Source: Hyalella azteca (Eukaryota > Arthropoda > Malacostraca > Amphipoda > Hyalellidae). Taken from it: a stretch of DNA of 64,000 bases. The stretch is from contig NW_025930774.1 in assembly GCF_000764305.2 (NCBI RefSeq), positions 366,618-430,617 of the forward strand, written 5' to 3'. Position numbers and translations under genes: made by a program. Shown here piece by piece: positions 35,000 to 46,754 of this stretch. Each line of letters opens with the position of its first letter. The first letter of the stretch is position 1. The notes under the pieces were generated by a model. The model saw only the letters and a program-made list of their open reading frames with translations. It had not been told where the DNA came from and ran no database searches.

Positions 35000-37900
35000 A
35001 GATGGGATTATTGGAGGTCAGTATGTCTTTTTTCATGTCGTCTATTGATGATTTGATTAGGTCTATTGATGACCTAATGATTGTCGTCTATTGATGATTA
35101 GGTCATGTCGAGACGTCCTTCTGCTCCCGCGCTCCCGTTACTTTTGTTATCATTGTTGTCAGTGAAATGGATATATATTTTTCTATTTATAACAAAAATG
35201 ATAAGTAGATTATTTAAGTAAATTTTAAATCTTTCCTTTCGTGGTTTCCTTGTAAGATTATTTGTGCGGTGTGTTGTGCGAGGGTTACTTTGTATATCTC
35301 CTGCACATACATTGTGTTCCTTTGTGTTGATTTCGTCGGTGTTACTGAGATGTTATTCTCTATTTCTGTTCTTTCCATTTTATCTTTTATGTTAATTCTT
35401 TTAGCAGGTATTGATACTGAGGCTTCAACTTGGCTTGAATTTACCTTTATCAATGCTCATATTTTTAACCTATATTTTTTTTTACTAAATTTCGCGGTTT
35501 TCAAAGGCTATTGCGTGGAACGATGTATGTGGTTAACACTAACAATAACATGCCTTTCGTACCTACGACCCATAGCGCCTATTACGCCCATTGACCCACG
35601 GTTCTCATATCTTATCCTCGGAGCAGCAGTTTTGATTATATTAAATTTGTTGCGTTTATTTTGTGTCGCTGCCTCAAATCCTTTTCTTCATCTATTCTGG
35701 AAGAATTGAATTGAAAAATGAAATTTAAAATGGAAGATTCATTGGATGGAAATCCGATGAATCTTCTGTTTTACTTCTTCCGACTTCCCATAATCTTCCA
35801 ATGGGTGTAATAAAACTGTGTATTTTATGCTATTTATTTTGTGCTCATTCAATTTTTTATTTGGAATGCAATTGGACTCTCAAGTTTATCGTGATAATTT
35901 CTTCCCTCGTTAAGCCTCTTTTTTTTTTTGTTAAAAACATAGGTATGTCGTTGGTTCTCATTGAGCGTCATTTAACACAATGTTTCTGTATTGACTTAAT
36001 TTGTTTTTGAATTCGCTGCACTAATTCAACTCACCGGTTTCGTTGCCTTATTCGAAAATTGATTGCCCGTTATTGGTTAGATTCATTTCTGTCGCACTTG
36101 CAGTTGCCTGGTTCTTAAATATGGTCTAAATGAGCTGGATTTCCTGTTTTTCATTCATTTTGCTTTAACTCACTAGCCCACAGTTGTCTTGTGCACCGGC
36201 TGTGTATATTTGTGTACCAAATGTTTTTCCGATTATCGTGACGGTTTTGTGTGTGTGAATGTGTAGGAATGAAAAACGTTCCTCTGACTCGTACGCGGGA
36301 TGTTTTTTGTTGAAACTGAACCTGGCGAGTCACAAGAAGTGCCATTTCCTGATATCGTGCCTGCCTCGCTACCAAATCTTCTTGCTATATTTCATGTAAT
36401 TATCCATTAAGTCTAAGTGTAATCTAACGCCGCTCGAATAACTCGCATTCATATTTCTGTTTCTAACTATTCACCGAAAAAACGACGCTGTGGAATGGGC
36501 CGGATTTTACATTATTACGCGTTTGTCAAAAAATTATCTCTTTTGTTGCACGTTTTATTCGGATTCGGATAAATGCACGGTTATTAGGAATTCATTCATT
36601 GTAAAATATTTCCTTAGAAGATTCCGGAACTCGAACGTGATTTATCACGATTGGGAAATTGGAAAACTCGTTTAACATTTATTCGGCGTGTTTAATAAGT
36701 AAAACAAATACTAATTTTATTACGGAATTGTGCACATTACAGTTGAAGTGTGTAGCTCAAGCAGCAAGTGTACTTGTAAAGAAGAATAATCTAGTGGCCT
36801 TCTTTAGCGCTTGATGTATTAACTGCTAAGACTAGACTTAGTAGCTGCTAACCTAACGAACCAGTCCCCACAGTAGAGGTTGTAAATCACGGCAGGTAAT
36901 CTTTATAGTTATTATTGTCGTAAACTTAAAATTGTTCGGCTGCGTGAACTGTTGATGATATTGAGAACTGTCGTCTATAACGTGAAACTACAGATTTTCT
37001 TAGCCTAATTTTCAAAAGTTGTAAACATTTCTCCAATTGTTTGGCTATCTGCTTAACCTTGGTGTTTACGAATTCTGATTTTACAATTCATTCGTAAGAG
37101 ATAGAATTTTTATTTTATTTCATGTAATCTACATTTTAACTCCTACGACACTTTTTAATGATTGACGGTTGAAGCTGTACGTGCCAGTTTAATTCAAGCT
37201 AGGCAATGTATGACTTATTTGAGAACATATTGTATTCCAAGCTCTACTTTCCCAAATTTAAACTTATTGCTTTCATCTTGTTACTTTATTGATTTCAGAA
37301 TACATTTGACTTTATATTAGTCGGCCGAAAAGAATCTCGTTAACGATTTAGCATCATTCCATTTGTGCCCATCTTTATCTTAATCTCTACTTAGGTTATT
37401 CCATTACGCAGTTATCTGTTTTCCTTATCAATAACCAATGCTTCTGCCGTATCCGCTTCCCGCTTATTTCTTCTCATCAGTTCCTTCATCTCACCTTTCT
37501 CTAATTACATATTCCTCCATTAAATTTTCGTACTCGTTAAAAATCTTTGGATTATGCTGAATTGTCATATCATTTGAACTGTCTGAAATCATTCCTCGCT
37601 GAATAATTTGTGTGGTCACGTCTTGAAATTTCTGCTATGCTTCTCGTCGTCGCACGCTAGTCACGATGTCGAACTCTGCGTACGTCTGCAACTGAGCCCT
37701 CTTGTTCGCTTCTGGTTTCGTGCTCTTGCTTCTTATTCCAATGGGGAAATTTATACTAAATGTTTACTGGGTTTCATAGTTGGGGGACCCGAAAACGGGC
37801 ACCATGATTCTTTTTGAACGGGGTAGTCTATCTCACGTAAAATTGTACTTGATAGCAATGGCTGCGCTGGTCACGTTGACTCTTAAGTAGACAGCGAAGC

Positions 37901-38720
37901 AGGCATCGGCTTAAGTTAAGAATTCGATCTAGTCTTCTCATTAAGCTTTAACGCGTCGTCGTTAAGTTGTACATACGCTTACGTACGTCAATACCGAAAT
38001 CCGTTTATTTTTATACGTTACGGCGATGTCTAGTTTACGCATAGTGGAGTCTTTTGAAGGCTTGATTTTATCCTAATGAATTTACAAAAGAATATCATTT
38101 CCAAATAATTGATGACAGTAGAAATAGTATCATTCTACATGAAAATTTTGTGTATTGAAAACCTATCTTGTATCGCAAAATTGTAGAAATGAGTAAAGAG
38201 AATAAGCTGAAACTTGATCTACTTGTCATGCTTGATTTTCTGTATTTTGGTGCAGCATAACTTCAATAAAATGAAGAACATGAATGTGTTTCAATTCTTT
38301 CCTTTGCTAAGTGCTTCAAACTCCAACAAACATTGAAGCGCTTTTCTCCTGATAATCCTCTACTTTAATACGAAACCACGATAGGGATAATAATACAAAA
38401 GGTTGGTCTTAAAGTGCAACTGTCACTTGACGATAAGGATCACTTAAATGGGTAAAAACTTGTGCATTTGGGACAGAAGACGCGTACGTTATCTTGTAAG
38501 TAACATTGTGCTGGATAATGGCACACGACAAGTCGAACAGAACGAAATCCTGCACTCACTTCGAGCATTAAACGTTAAAGTCGCTAATCACTTACAGTTG
38601 AAGACTTTCTGACCAATTCTTATACTTAGCAAAAAATACCACTTTTTTCAGTTTTACGAATAATAAACCTTTGCCAAGACGCGCTCAAGAGACCGTTATA
38701 CCATGACACCAAATCATATC
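35000..38720. other. intergenic, no gene seen
   Basis: AT-rich sequence between the rhomboid stop and the CRE array. A 146-codon hydrophobic plus ORF (35269-35709) has no recognisable family and T-rich composition. The region may include rhomboid 3'UTR. Confidence 0.45.
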
Positions 38721-38726
38721 AAGAAG

Positions 38727-38979
38727 TTATGTACGTGTATTTGACGTCATGTACGTCTATTTGACGTTATGTACGTCTATTTTACGTAAGGTACGTCTAT
38801 TTTACGTCATGTACGTCTACTTTACGTCACGTACGTCTATTTGAAGTCATGTATGTCTATTTGAAGTCATGTACGTCTATTTGAAGTCATGTACGTCTAT
38901 TTGACGTCATGTACGTCTATTTTACGTCATGTACGTCTATTTTACGTCATGTACGTCTATTTGACGTCATGTACGTCAA
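38727..38979. repeat. 20-bp minisatellite containing CRE-like sites
   Basis: About 13 units in strict 20-bp register, consensus ttgacgtcatgtacgtctat. Full CRE octamers TGACGTCA occur at 38742, 38902 and 38962; other units carry TTACGTCA, TGACGTTA or TGAAGTCA. It lies between the 3' ends of the rhomboid and coiled-coil genes. Confidence 0.93.
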
Positions 38980-38984
38980 CGGAA

Positions 38985-41645
38985 GTCTTGAGGTACACAC
39001 AAAGACTTTAAGACACTCGGGTACACGCGACAAATATTCAATGAGAATAACATCAGAAAATACATGGTATTGGTTATAACATAGATGGGGAAAGACTATT
39101 TAATTGACGGATACCCAGCTCCGTGTAGCTAAGCTATCACTTGCATAACATTCATTGTTCTAAAGCAACTACCGTAATATGGTGCTAACTCTACAGTATT
39201 ACTCTATAAAATTACATTTTATATTCTGAATTCATTTTCAAGATTTAAGTAAAATAATTAAAAGATGATCATCTAATAGTTTAGTTTAGTGACCCTATGA
39301 TTACTAGCGCTTCAAAATCATCTAATAGAACATCTTATGAAATCTGTAAGTGAAATGCAATAGGATGTACCTTGGCGAATTTGAATTTAACATTGATAAT
39401 AAAAATGAATCTAACAAGAAACATATATCAGAGTTGTGCATTTCTAAACTGTAATTACTAATATATAAGTGACTGTTGCTGCCTGTGCAGTTAATGGCAC
39501 AGATAACATTCAACACACAACATGAAAGGGTACACCTCTCAATAAAATTAACGAACATTGTCACTGGTACGAAGATACAAACGTGAAATACAAATATCTC
39601 ATACACGACAGAAGTATCCATAATATAGATGACTCAGGTTACGTTACATAAAAGAGAAAATTAATCGCGATGAGTGCAGATGATCTAAACGTACGGACAT
39701 AGTTCTTTGATGTAGCTTGCATATCTAAAAAGTCAATTAGAGATATCGTGACAGGGAGTATAGAAAGATCACAACAAATCTACGGCAAATTTAATCCAGT
39801 TTACGTTGACGAGTCTAGAACTTGAATAAATTCACTGTGAGTCGTCATAAATTTCAACCCCTATAAATAGAGATAAGACGATATCATTGCAGACAGTAAT
39901 AAGTGTTATTAAATTTGTTTTAAAGGTACTTTCACACTGCAATTGAGACTTAGTTTAGATAGACTATAACACTATTATAATATAACAGTAAGAGCACGAG
40001 GAAGGCAGGTAAGGGCACAGGAAAGTAGGTTCACTGTAAGAGTGACCATTTTTATCTAAATTATACATCCAAGTTAAAGTGATGCGACCAGATGAATTTT
40101 GTAAATGCACTGTAGATATGTAGATAACTGGTAGAACAAAATTAGTTTATTACAATAGGATGTTCAGAGTTCTAACCAAGCACTTGAGTTAATATCCAGT
40201 TTAATACGACAGCACGAAAAAATCTTCCTTAAAATTATTCTTTGGCATAGGTACTTTAGACGAGCTCCAGACAAAGTCGTCGCTTTCATATCTTTCGTAT
40301 TTAATCCGGCTGATTATTCAATTTCTCTCTTAGAGTCCCTTCCAGCCTATGATGCTAATAAGATTCAACTAGTTAGTTTCACGAACAAATGAATATTTAT
40401 CCGAATGTATAAGCGATGAAACAAAATATTGTAAAAGTTTAAAGGAAAATCGTTACCGGAGTTTGTAAAAAAAAAAATCCAATAAAAACTGGTCTGAAAA
40501 TAAGGAAATCTTATTGATGTGACATTTTCCCCGATATCATGAAAGTTGTATACGATTAATACGAATTAACTCCAACTAATCACCAGAAACCCAAAGAGCC
40601 GAAAAGGCATAAATTCGGCCTTACAGGTTGCGTGTCACCGATGTTCTGGGCATTCAGCAGGAAACGATTAAAAAAAACAATTTAGGATTTTAGTACTCCT
40701 TCAAAGAGCTGTGATGGGGGGTTAAATCTCTTCAACAATATTCCAACAATCATTATTGCCAACTCAAACCACCGATCGGGAAGAGATTTGGTATGCAATA
40801 GTACCAGTCGGGTGCACGGTCCACCTAATTCTCACTTGTGCCAGTAGAAAATAATGATTGGTCTTTCTTTGAAGCCTGAACAAATAAATTACTACAAAAT
40901 AGACTATTTTTAGGCTTTAAAAGTCGGCCATTGAGAAGAATGATGATTAAACTGGTTCTACTTCTACCTGACAAGAGAATACATTAACACCATTAATGGC
41001 CACATCGGAGATCCAGTGCATAGGGAAAGTCCTTAGGGTAATATTGTCGGGAGAATCGCATAGTTGCGAGGATACGTTTAGTCTATTCTAAAACCATAGG
41101 CAAATTACGGACACTTTGAGAGGCCACCCATAACATGCCGGAAATTTTCAGGCGTAATATAGATCAGTGCTGCATAATTGGTCATTGCATTGGAATTTCA
41201 GAGCCGACGTCTAAACCCTCTACCGCCTGACATGAATAACCGGAGCAATATTGTCACAAGCCTACTTCCCAAAAAGGATACGTTGCTAGTGAGCGAAAAA
41301 ATGACTTGCACTGATGGTTGCCGCCACGTACGACAACTTTAAAATGTTCTCTGTTGCGTACAAACGTCCTCAGGTTGCTACAATCAATAGTTTACGTATA
41401 ATTTAAGTTGAAAGTTACGTATGTTCCCGGAGAGTGACACACGGCGGTAGAGGGTTAACAAAAAAATATCACATCATTGATATTTCTTGATGGCATTTTC
41501 GTCTTGTACTGTTCTTGACGAGTTGATATTAAAGCATTAGCAAAACAGCAAACAATACCTACACAATCAGTTGGATACCGTTCAATTACATTGATTTACG
41601 TTCAACAGAGGTTTCTACCACACAAGAATACTTTAATACTTGAAA
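38985..41645. other. AT-rich non-coding stretch
   Basis: No gene recognised. It lies just downstream of the coiled-coil gene's stop on the minus strand and may include its 3'UTR. Confidence 0.45.
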
Positions 41646-41648
41646 TTA

Positions 41649-43616
41649 TTAAATATTAGTGGATTCATCAGACCTCTGGCGGCTCAAGTTCGAACAACGG
41701 CCTTCGGATAAACGATCATCTTCATCGATATTCGACAGGGTTTCTTCAAAGAAAGACGCTTCCCTTAATTGCTTTATCCTCATTTCTTCTCGTGGATGAT
41801 AGTCGCAGACATACTGAGTGGCGAAGTAGGTTTCTTCATGCTCCACACGCTCTCCGGTCATAGGATCGTGCAACTTGCTGCAAGTGACTCCAAACTCATG
41901 GCCATCTTGAGCATCCAAGTTAGAGCGATAGGAAGCAAGAAGTTCAACCTGTTCCAGAGTTACTGAATCTACTCCAGCGACAGCTTTCTTTCCGGGATAC
42001 ATGTCTCCGGCAAAGGAGCATTTTTCAAAATACACATCAGTTCCATCAAGTGATTTTTCAGGCGTGGTTTCAACATCTTCGAAATCTTTGCTCTGAAACT
42101 CATCGGGGGGCTCAAGCACACGGCAAAATTCATCACTGAGGAAGTCATTTTTGGAAACATCGCAGACCTCATGAACTACCTCGCCCCCTTCTTCGTTAAC
42201 GCACTGGAGAAGATTCGATGACCCTTGAACGGTAATGACATTGCTTATCACCGGCGTGCACATGTTACTTTCATCATTACCGACGCAGATGTAGGAATCA
42301 TGCTCTTGACAACTTACCGGCATCATTTCCGGAACAGCTATCGAAAGATCGCCATCTTGGGCGTCAGCTTCGTACATTTCAAGATCTTCTGTTTCTTCCA
42401 TCTCTTCTGGGATGGAGTGCTGGCCAATGATAAGTTTAGATCTGTGGAGCCTGAAGGACTCTTCTTGTTTCATAAGGTGTTCTCGAATGTTTGTGACTTC
42501 AGACTTCACTTCGAGCATGTTGTGCACAATTTGCTTCACAATTTTGTCTTGTGACTTGAATTTGTCTTTGAGTGTCTTGATCTCAGTGTCCTGCCTCGAG
42601 ATCTTCTCCTCATATAGAGTGGCCAGGATCTTGATCATCATCTCGAGATGAGCGCTGCGGAGCTCGGCTTCAGTGACCTGAGACACTTTTAGGCCCGTGG
42701 TTGTAACGCTAGCTGAGCGTGCCCGCCCGCTCGACTGCCTCGAAGATCTGCGGATGCTGAGTCGTGGACCGGAATTGCTTTTCCCAGTGATGACCATTCG
42801 AGCTTCTTTAGCCTCCGTCGCAGGGGGCTGAGTGGGAATGGTAGGGGCTGTAGCTCTGCGCCCTGAACCATGCTTCGGGTTATTTTGGTACACCTTCAGG
42901 GAAGGTCGTTTGATTTTTTGCGATCCTGAGCTCACGGTCCTTTCGATCTTTGCATTACGTCTGGTTATGGGACGAGCTTTGGGCTTGTCATGAATGTGCG
43001 AAACTTTTTCAAGCAGTTTCAATATGGCAGGAATGCTCCTGTGCTTACCTTCAGATTTTGACTTGCGTCTCTCTTCCTTCTTGTCTTTCATCTTCAGCGT
43101 TTCTTTATTGTGGTACTCAATTTCATCGTCGATGTTTATGTCTGGGACCGTATGGATAACTTCAATCTCATCAGCCTCAAATTCAACTACAAGATCTTTT
43201 TTCATTGTTCCATCAAACTTTTCATCGTTCTTTTCGTCTTCCCCTTGGTAAGTGCTGGCCCCATATGCAGCCCCTGCCTCCCCAGACGTTAGAGCAGTTG
43301 GAGTTGGAGGTTCCACCTCTTCCCCAACCTCCTCAATGCTCTGCTTTGGGGACATCACCCGCCTCTTCGACAGCCTTTTCTTCCGTGATCCCATCGGCGT
43401 GCCCGGGGTGAGCGAGGACCGACGCGAGAGATTTCTGGAGCGCGACAGCGATGGGGAGGAGCAGAGGGATGAGGCAGGGGATGAGGCACTGGATGAGGAG
43501 GCAGTGAAAGAAGAGAGGATATTGGAGGCGTAAAGAGGGGGCACCCAATAAACCAAGTCGGTCTTATTGTCGTTCATGACAGCAGCCATCGGCTTCCAGG
43601 CCCACTCCATCTTTAG
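41649..43616 (-). CDS. coiled-coil protein, terminal exon
   Basis: On the minus strand, acceptor attatcgcag lies just 5' of CTAAAGATGG, so the exon starts at 43616, not at the upstream in-frame ATG at 43664 (which would lie in the intron). It is open for 655 codons to TAA. The length, balanced composition and lack of repeats make it the strongest coding ORF in the window. Confidence 0.92.
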   Translation of the reverse strand, partial: LKMEWAWKPMAAVMNDNKTDLVYWVPPLYASNILSSFTASSSSASSPASSLCSSPSLSRSRNLSRRSSLTPGTPMGSRKKRLSKRRVMSPKQSIEEVGEEVEPPTPTALTSGEAGAAYGASTYQGEDEKNDEKFDGTMKKDLVVEFEADEIEVIHTVPDINIDDEIEYHNKETLKMKDKKEERRKSKSEGKHRSIPAILKLLEKVSHIHDKPKARPITRRNAKIERTVSSGSQKIKRPSLKVYQNNPKHGSGRRATAPTIPTQPPATEAKEARMVITGKSNSGPRLSIRRSSRQSSGRARSASVTTTGLKVSQVTEAELRSAHLEMMIKILATLYEEKISRQDTEIKTLKDKFKSQDKIVKQIVHNMLEVKSEVTNIREHLMKQEESFRLHRSKLIIGQHSIPEEMEETEDLEMYEADAQDGDLSIAVPEMMPVSCQEHDSYICVGNDESNMCTPVISNVITVQGSSNLLQCVNEEGGEVVHEVCDVSKNDFLSDEFCRVLEPPDEFQSKDFEDVETTPEKSLDGTDVYFEKCSFAGDMYPGKKAVAGVDSVTLEQVELLASYRSNLDAQDGHEFGVTCSKLHDPMTGERVEHEETYFATQYVCDYHPREEMRIKQLREASFFEETLSNIDEDDRLSEGRCSNLSRQRSDESTNI

Positions 43617-46600
43617 CTGCGATAATAAGAAAAAAAAACTTGTAGTGTTTTCCGATAGCATCAATAGACTTATTGGCGATCGGCCTCAGCTTTAAAGGAA
43701 AGAATGTATTGACTGCAAATAAAAACATGTTTAGTTCATTGAAATTACCATAAAGAAATAAACTATTTGAAAATTAGTGGTATTGTACTCGTTGTAAAAT
43801 TTCATTTATTACATTAAAATATAATATATATACAATAAATTCATCGATGTTTCTGGAGCAGTAAATTGAAAAATTATCAAAGAAATTTGGAAAAGGCGGA
43901 CATGCCAGCGTAATGATGGCTAAGTAAGAATTACCATAAGCAGGAGTAGGTTTCCATTTTAAACCGCAATTAAAACGCAATTAAAATTCCTGGAACTTTA
44001 TTTCAGTTGTTGCGGGACAATTAGCTTACTGTGAAATTAGCAATGGATTTCTCATTAAGGACGAAATACTTTTGTAGGGGCCGTCAGATGATGTGACCGG
44101 TACTACCTGGCGTGGTTAAAAGATATGACCGGTACTAAGCAGGTGTGGTTAAAAGTCTAATAAAAGATATGACCGGTACTAAGCTGATGTGGTTAAAAGA
44201 AATGACCGGTACCAAGCTGGTGTGGTTAAAAGAAATGACCGGTACTAAGTGGGTGTGGTTAAATGATATGGCCGGTACTAAGCTGGTGTGGTTAAAAGAA
44301 ATGACCGGTACTAAGTGGGTGTGGTTAAATGATATGGCCGTTACTAACTGGTGTGGTTAATTGATAAGGACGGTATATACTAAACTGGTGTGGTTAAATG
44401 ATATGGACGGTACTGAGCTGGTATGATCACTAGCACTACGGCGGTATAATCAGATGATGCAAGTGGCATAAGACGGAGTGCTCAGATAATGGGACCGGAA
44501 CTTTATAAGCAGGTGTGATCAACTGATATGAACTGGTTAATGCGAATGACATTATATTATTTAGCATCACGAGTCGCTATGCAGGTGGCCCAGATTGTGT
44601 TGCACTTAACCGATTGTAAGCTGCACGGTCACCATTTAACTTTGACAACAATATTGCGTTGCTAAAACAAAGTTTTTCCTCCGGTCACATGAGTGCGAAG
44701 TTGTGAGGACGAGCATCAAGTCATACGTCGTGACAAAACTAACTATTGATGCATCTCAAAAACCGGCCTGTATATAGTAACACTGTAACACATGTATCTA
44801 CACACTTACGAGCATATGCGTACTGACGAGCATTGCCTTCAATAAATGAGAATTTAGTGCTAGATTCTTCTCAATTTCATCTTACTTGACGAGTTTTTAA
44901 TTTTGATGTACTCTATTATTTATTTCTTTTTAATGTTGTTACACGACACATGAACTGTTGAGAAGAGTTTCTGGAATAGCGAGTTCCTGGCCCCCAGTAA
45001 ACAATTATAGACGTCTACAGCCAGCCATAGATGGATAGGCATCAATTACGCCAACGTGAAAATTATTTAAATATTCAATTTCAGGATTATTCAGTTCGTA
45101 AGTTTGGTGTGGATGCAATTATACAGTCTGTAATACTAGGGGATTTATTAATCAAGCATAAAGGGCAGTCTACCATAAATAAGCCAGTAATCTGCTAGAT
45201 AAGCCGTAATTCAGCAAACTATAGAGAAAGATTAGACACACTTACGATTTAGAGCTTGTGGGACTATATGTTCAGCTTATAGGGCCGAAATGTCCCAAAA
45301 ATGACATTCTTAAATAATTTGTGCATGAGCGTAACTGTTGTTTGTTTGATGTAGTGAAATACAGGGTGCGCCACTGAAACTTACTTATTTGAAAAAATTC
45401 CTGTGCGGTTAGTTGGTCGGGTAGAGGGGCTAGAGGGGGTGCATCTGAAGGGGAAAGTTCCCAAGTTTGTTTCTCAAAGTTTCTCAAATAAATTTGCTGT
45501 AGTGCAAGAATTAACTGAACGCGATTTTGTTGCCCGTCAAAATGCATGTAAAATGCTGGTTGACAACCTGCCTGAAGACGCGGTCGATTTTTTCAGTGGC
45601 GAGGCTCACTTCCACATTTCCGGCTGCGTCAACAGGCTAAACATGCGTTATTGGTGTGGTGTAAATCCACGTGAGTTTCACCAGAAGCCACTTAACTGTG
45701 AGCGAGTTACTGTCTGGTGTGCGACGTCGGTAATGGGAATCATTGGTCCTTATTTTTCTAAGAAAACGAACGCGCGGTTACCGTTAATGGAGCTCATTAC
45801 AGGAACATGATCGAGGAACTTTTTCTTCCAAGACTCGAAGAAATGAACTTTAGGAACGTGTGGTTTCAGCAAGATGCAGCCACAGCACACACAGCACGAG
45901 ACTCGATGAATTTGTTGCGACATCATTTCCCCGACCGCCTCATCTCTCTCAGAGGCGATCTCCAATGGCCGCCACGCTCTTCAGGTTTGACTCCATGCGA
46001 TTTCTTTTTATGGGGATATTTGAAATTTCTGGTTTATGTCGATCGACCACGGACCATAGCACACCTCAAGAACAACATTCGCGACGTCATTGCCAAAATA
46101 CCGATTGATATGCTGCATAGAGTGGAAACCATTGTAAAAAAGCGACTTCATTAGTTTATGCACAATGGAGGCCGTCAGTCATGAGATTTAATTTTCAAAA
46201 CTGTATGAAAAAAAATTTGGGATACTGTTATCTCGAATAAAGAAAAATTTAAAACAATAACTGAAGTACTTTTGTTTTTATTGACCTTTCAAATAAGTAA
46301 GTTTCTGTGGCGCACCCTATACATTGAACAAGAGACATCGGCTTCTCATATACACAGACGACTTCAACAGATTTGAGGCTCTTTGATATCAAGATGTGCG
46401 CTGCGTATCCCGGATACGTAATGACTAATTAACAACGTTCGTTCTCGTTAGTGACCTACGAAGCGTATTCGTGTCTATCTTAACAATTATATTTATATGA
46501 TGGGAATAACATTTCATCCGTTCCACACATCGAAAAATACCTGAATTCCCATACCAGAAACAATTACCTACCAACAATGCAGAGAAAAACAAAATTGAGC

Positions 46601-46751
46601 AAATAAGCTTTTTTTAAGTAAACAATTCATAGGAAAGCTAAAAACTTATGCTGCAGAGCCCATTACGCTTACCTGCTCCTCTAAAGCCTTGCGCTGATGT
46701 TCAGCTGCCTTCCTGGCCTTCATGCTGTTGGTGCTGCGAAACTTGAGCATC
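41649..46751 (-). CDS. Ser-rich coiled-coil protein of unknown family, last two coding exons
   Basis: Exon 46751-46673 (26 codons after one split base) joins in phase 0 to 43616-41649 (655 codons plus stop), giving about 682 residues of C-terminal sequence. Not recognised. Visible parts: a charged helical start (MKARKAAEHQRKALEEQ), a tryptophan-rich segment (MEWAWKPMAAV and TDLVYWVPPLY), a Ser-rich basic tract with SR-like pairs, an acidic stretch, a basic Arg/Lys/Pro-rich region, then a predicted coiled coil at about residues 309-395 of the long exon, and an acidic tail ending SDESTNI. It may be the cytoplasmic end of a larger protein. The intron holds a minisatellite and a dead mariner. Confidence 0.8.
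44090..44440. repeat. 33-bp minisatellite in the coiled-coil gene intron
   Basis: About ten copies of gatatgaccggtactaagct plus ggtgtggttaaaa. A 71-codon ORF through it is an artefact. Confidence 0.93.
45362..46319 (+). mobile_element. decayed Tc1/mariner-superfamily element, DD41D type
   Basis: A 958-bp element with inverted ends of about 30 bp (agggtgcgccac then gaaacttacttatttga on the left, reverse complement on the right) flanked by TA at 45360-45361 and 46320-46321, the usual Tc1/mariner target duplication. It holds a broken transposase on the plus strand and sits in the intron of the minus-strand coiled-coil gene. It is shorter than an intact copy would be: the DNA-binding N-terminal part is missing. 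Confidence 0.93.
45475..46154 (+). pseudogene. mariner transposase remnant
   Basis: The catalytic DDE-type region is readable in two frames. The first ends in a shifted tail after VMGIIGPYF; the second resumes at MIEELFLPRL and runs to TAG. Family motifs: EAHFHISGCVN, VWFQQDAATAHTA and LTPCDFFLWGYLK. The second and third acidic residues (QQD and PCD) are present with 41 residues between them, as in DD41D elements. The first catalytic Asp is replaced by Gly (SGEAHF instead of the usual SDEAHF). The N-terminal helix-turn-helix region is absent, so it is inactive on three counts. Confidence 0.9.
46673..46751 (-). CDS. coiled-coil protein, penultimate exon
   Basis: Minus strand: pyrimidine-rich acceptor ctctccctgcttcag, then G-ATG-CTC-AAG through GAG-CAG, then donor GTAAGC. 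79 bases; the exit phase 0 matches the next exon. The ATG at its start could be a true start or an internal Met; the good acceptor favours internal. Further 5' exons were not found. Confidence 0.7.
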
Positions 46752-46754
46752 CTG

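Noticed and set aside
35269..35709. 146-codon hydrophobic ORF with apparent membrane helices
   Set aside because: T-rich sequence gives Leu/Phe/Ile-rich translations by chance; it sits in the probable rhomboid 3'UTR with no family match.
43252..43533. Plus-strand ORFs across the coiled-coil exon
   Set aside because: Antisense shadows of the 655-codon minus exon.
43617..43664. Start of the coiled-coil ORF at the ATG at 43664
   Set aside because: A good acceptor at 43617-43619 and in-phase upstream exon show these 16 codons are intronic.
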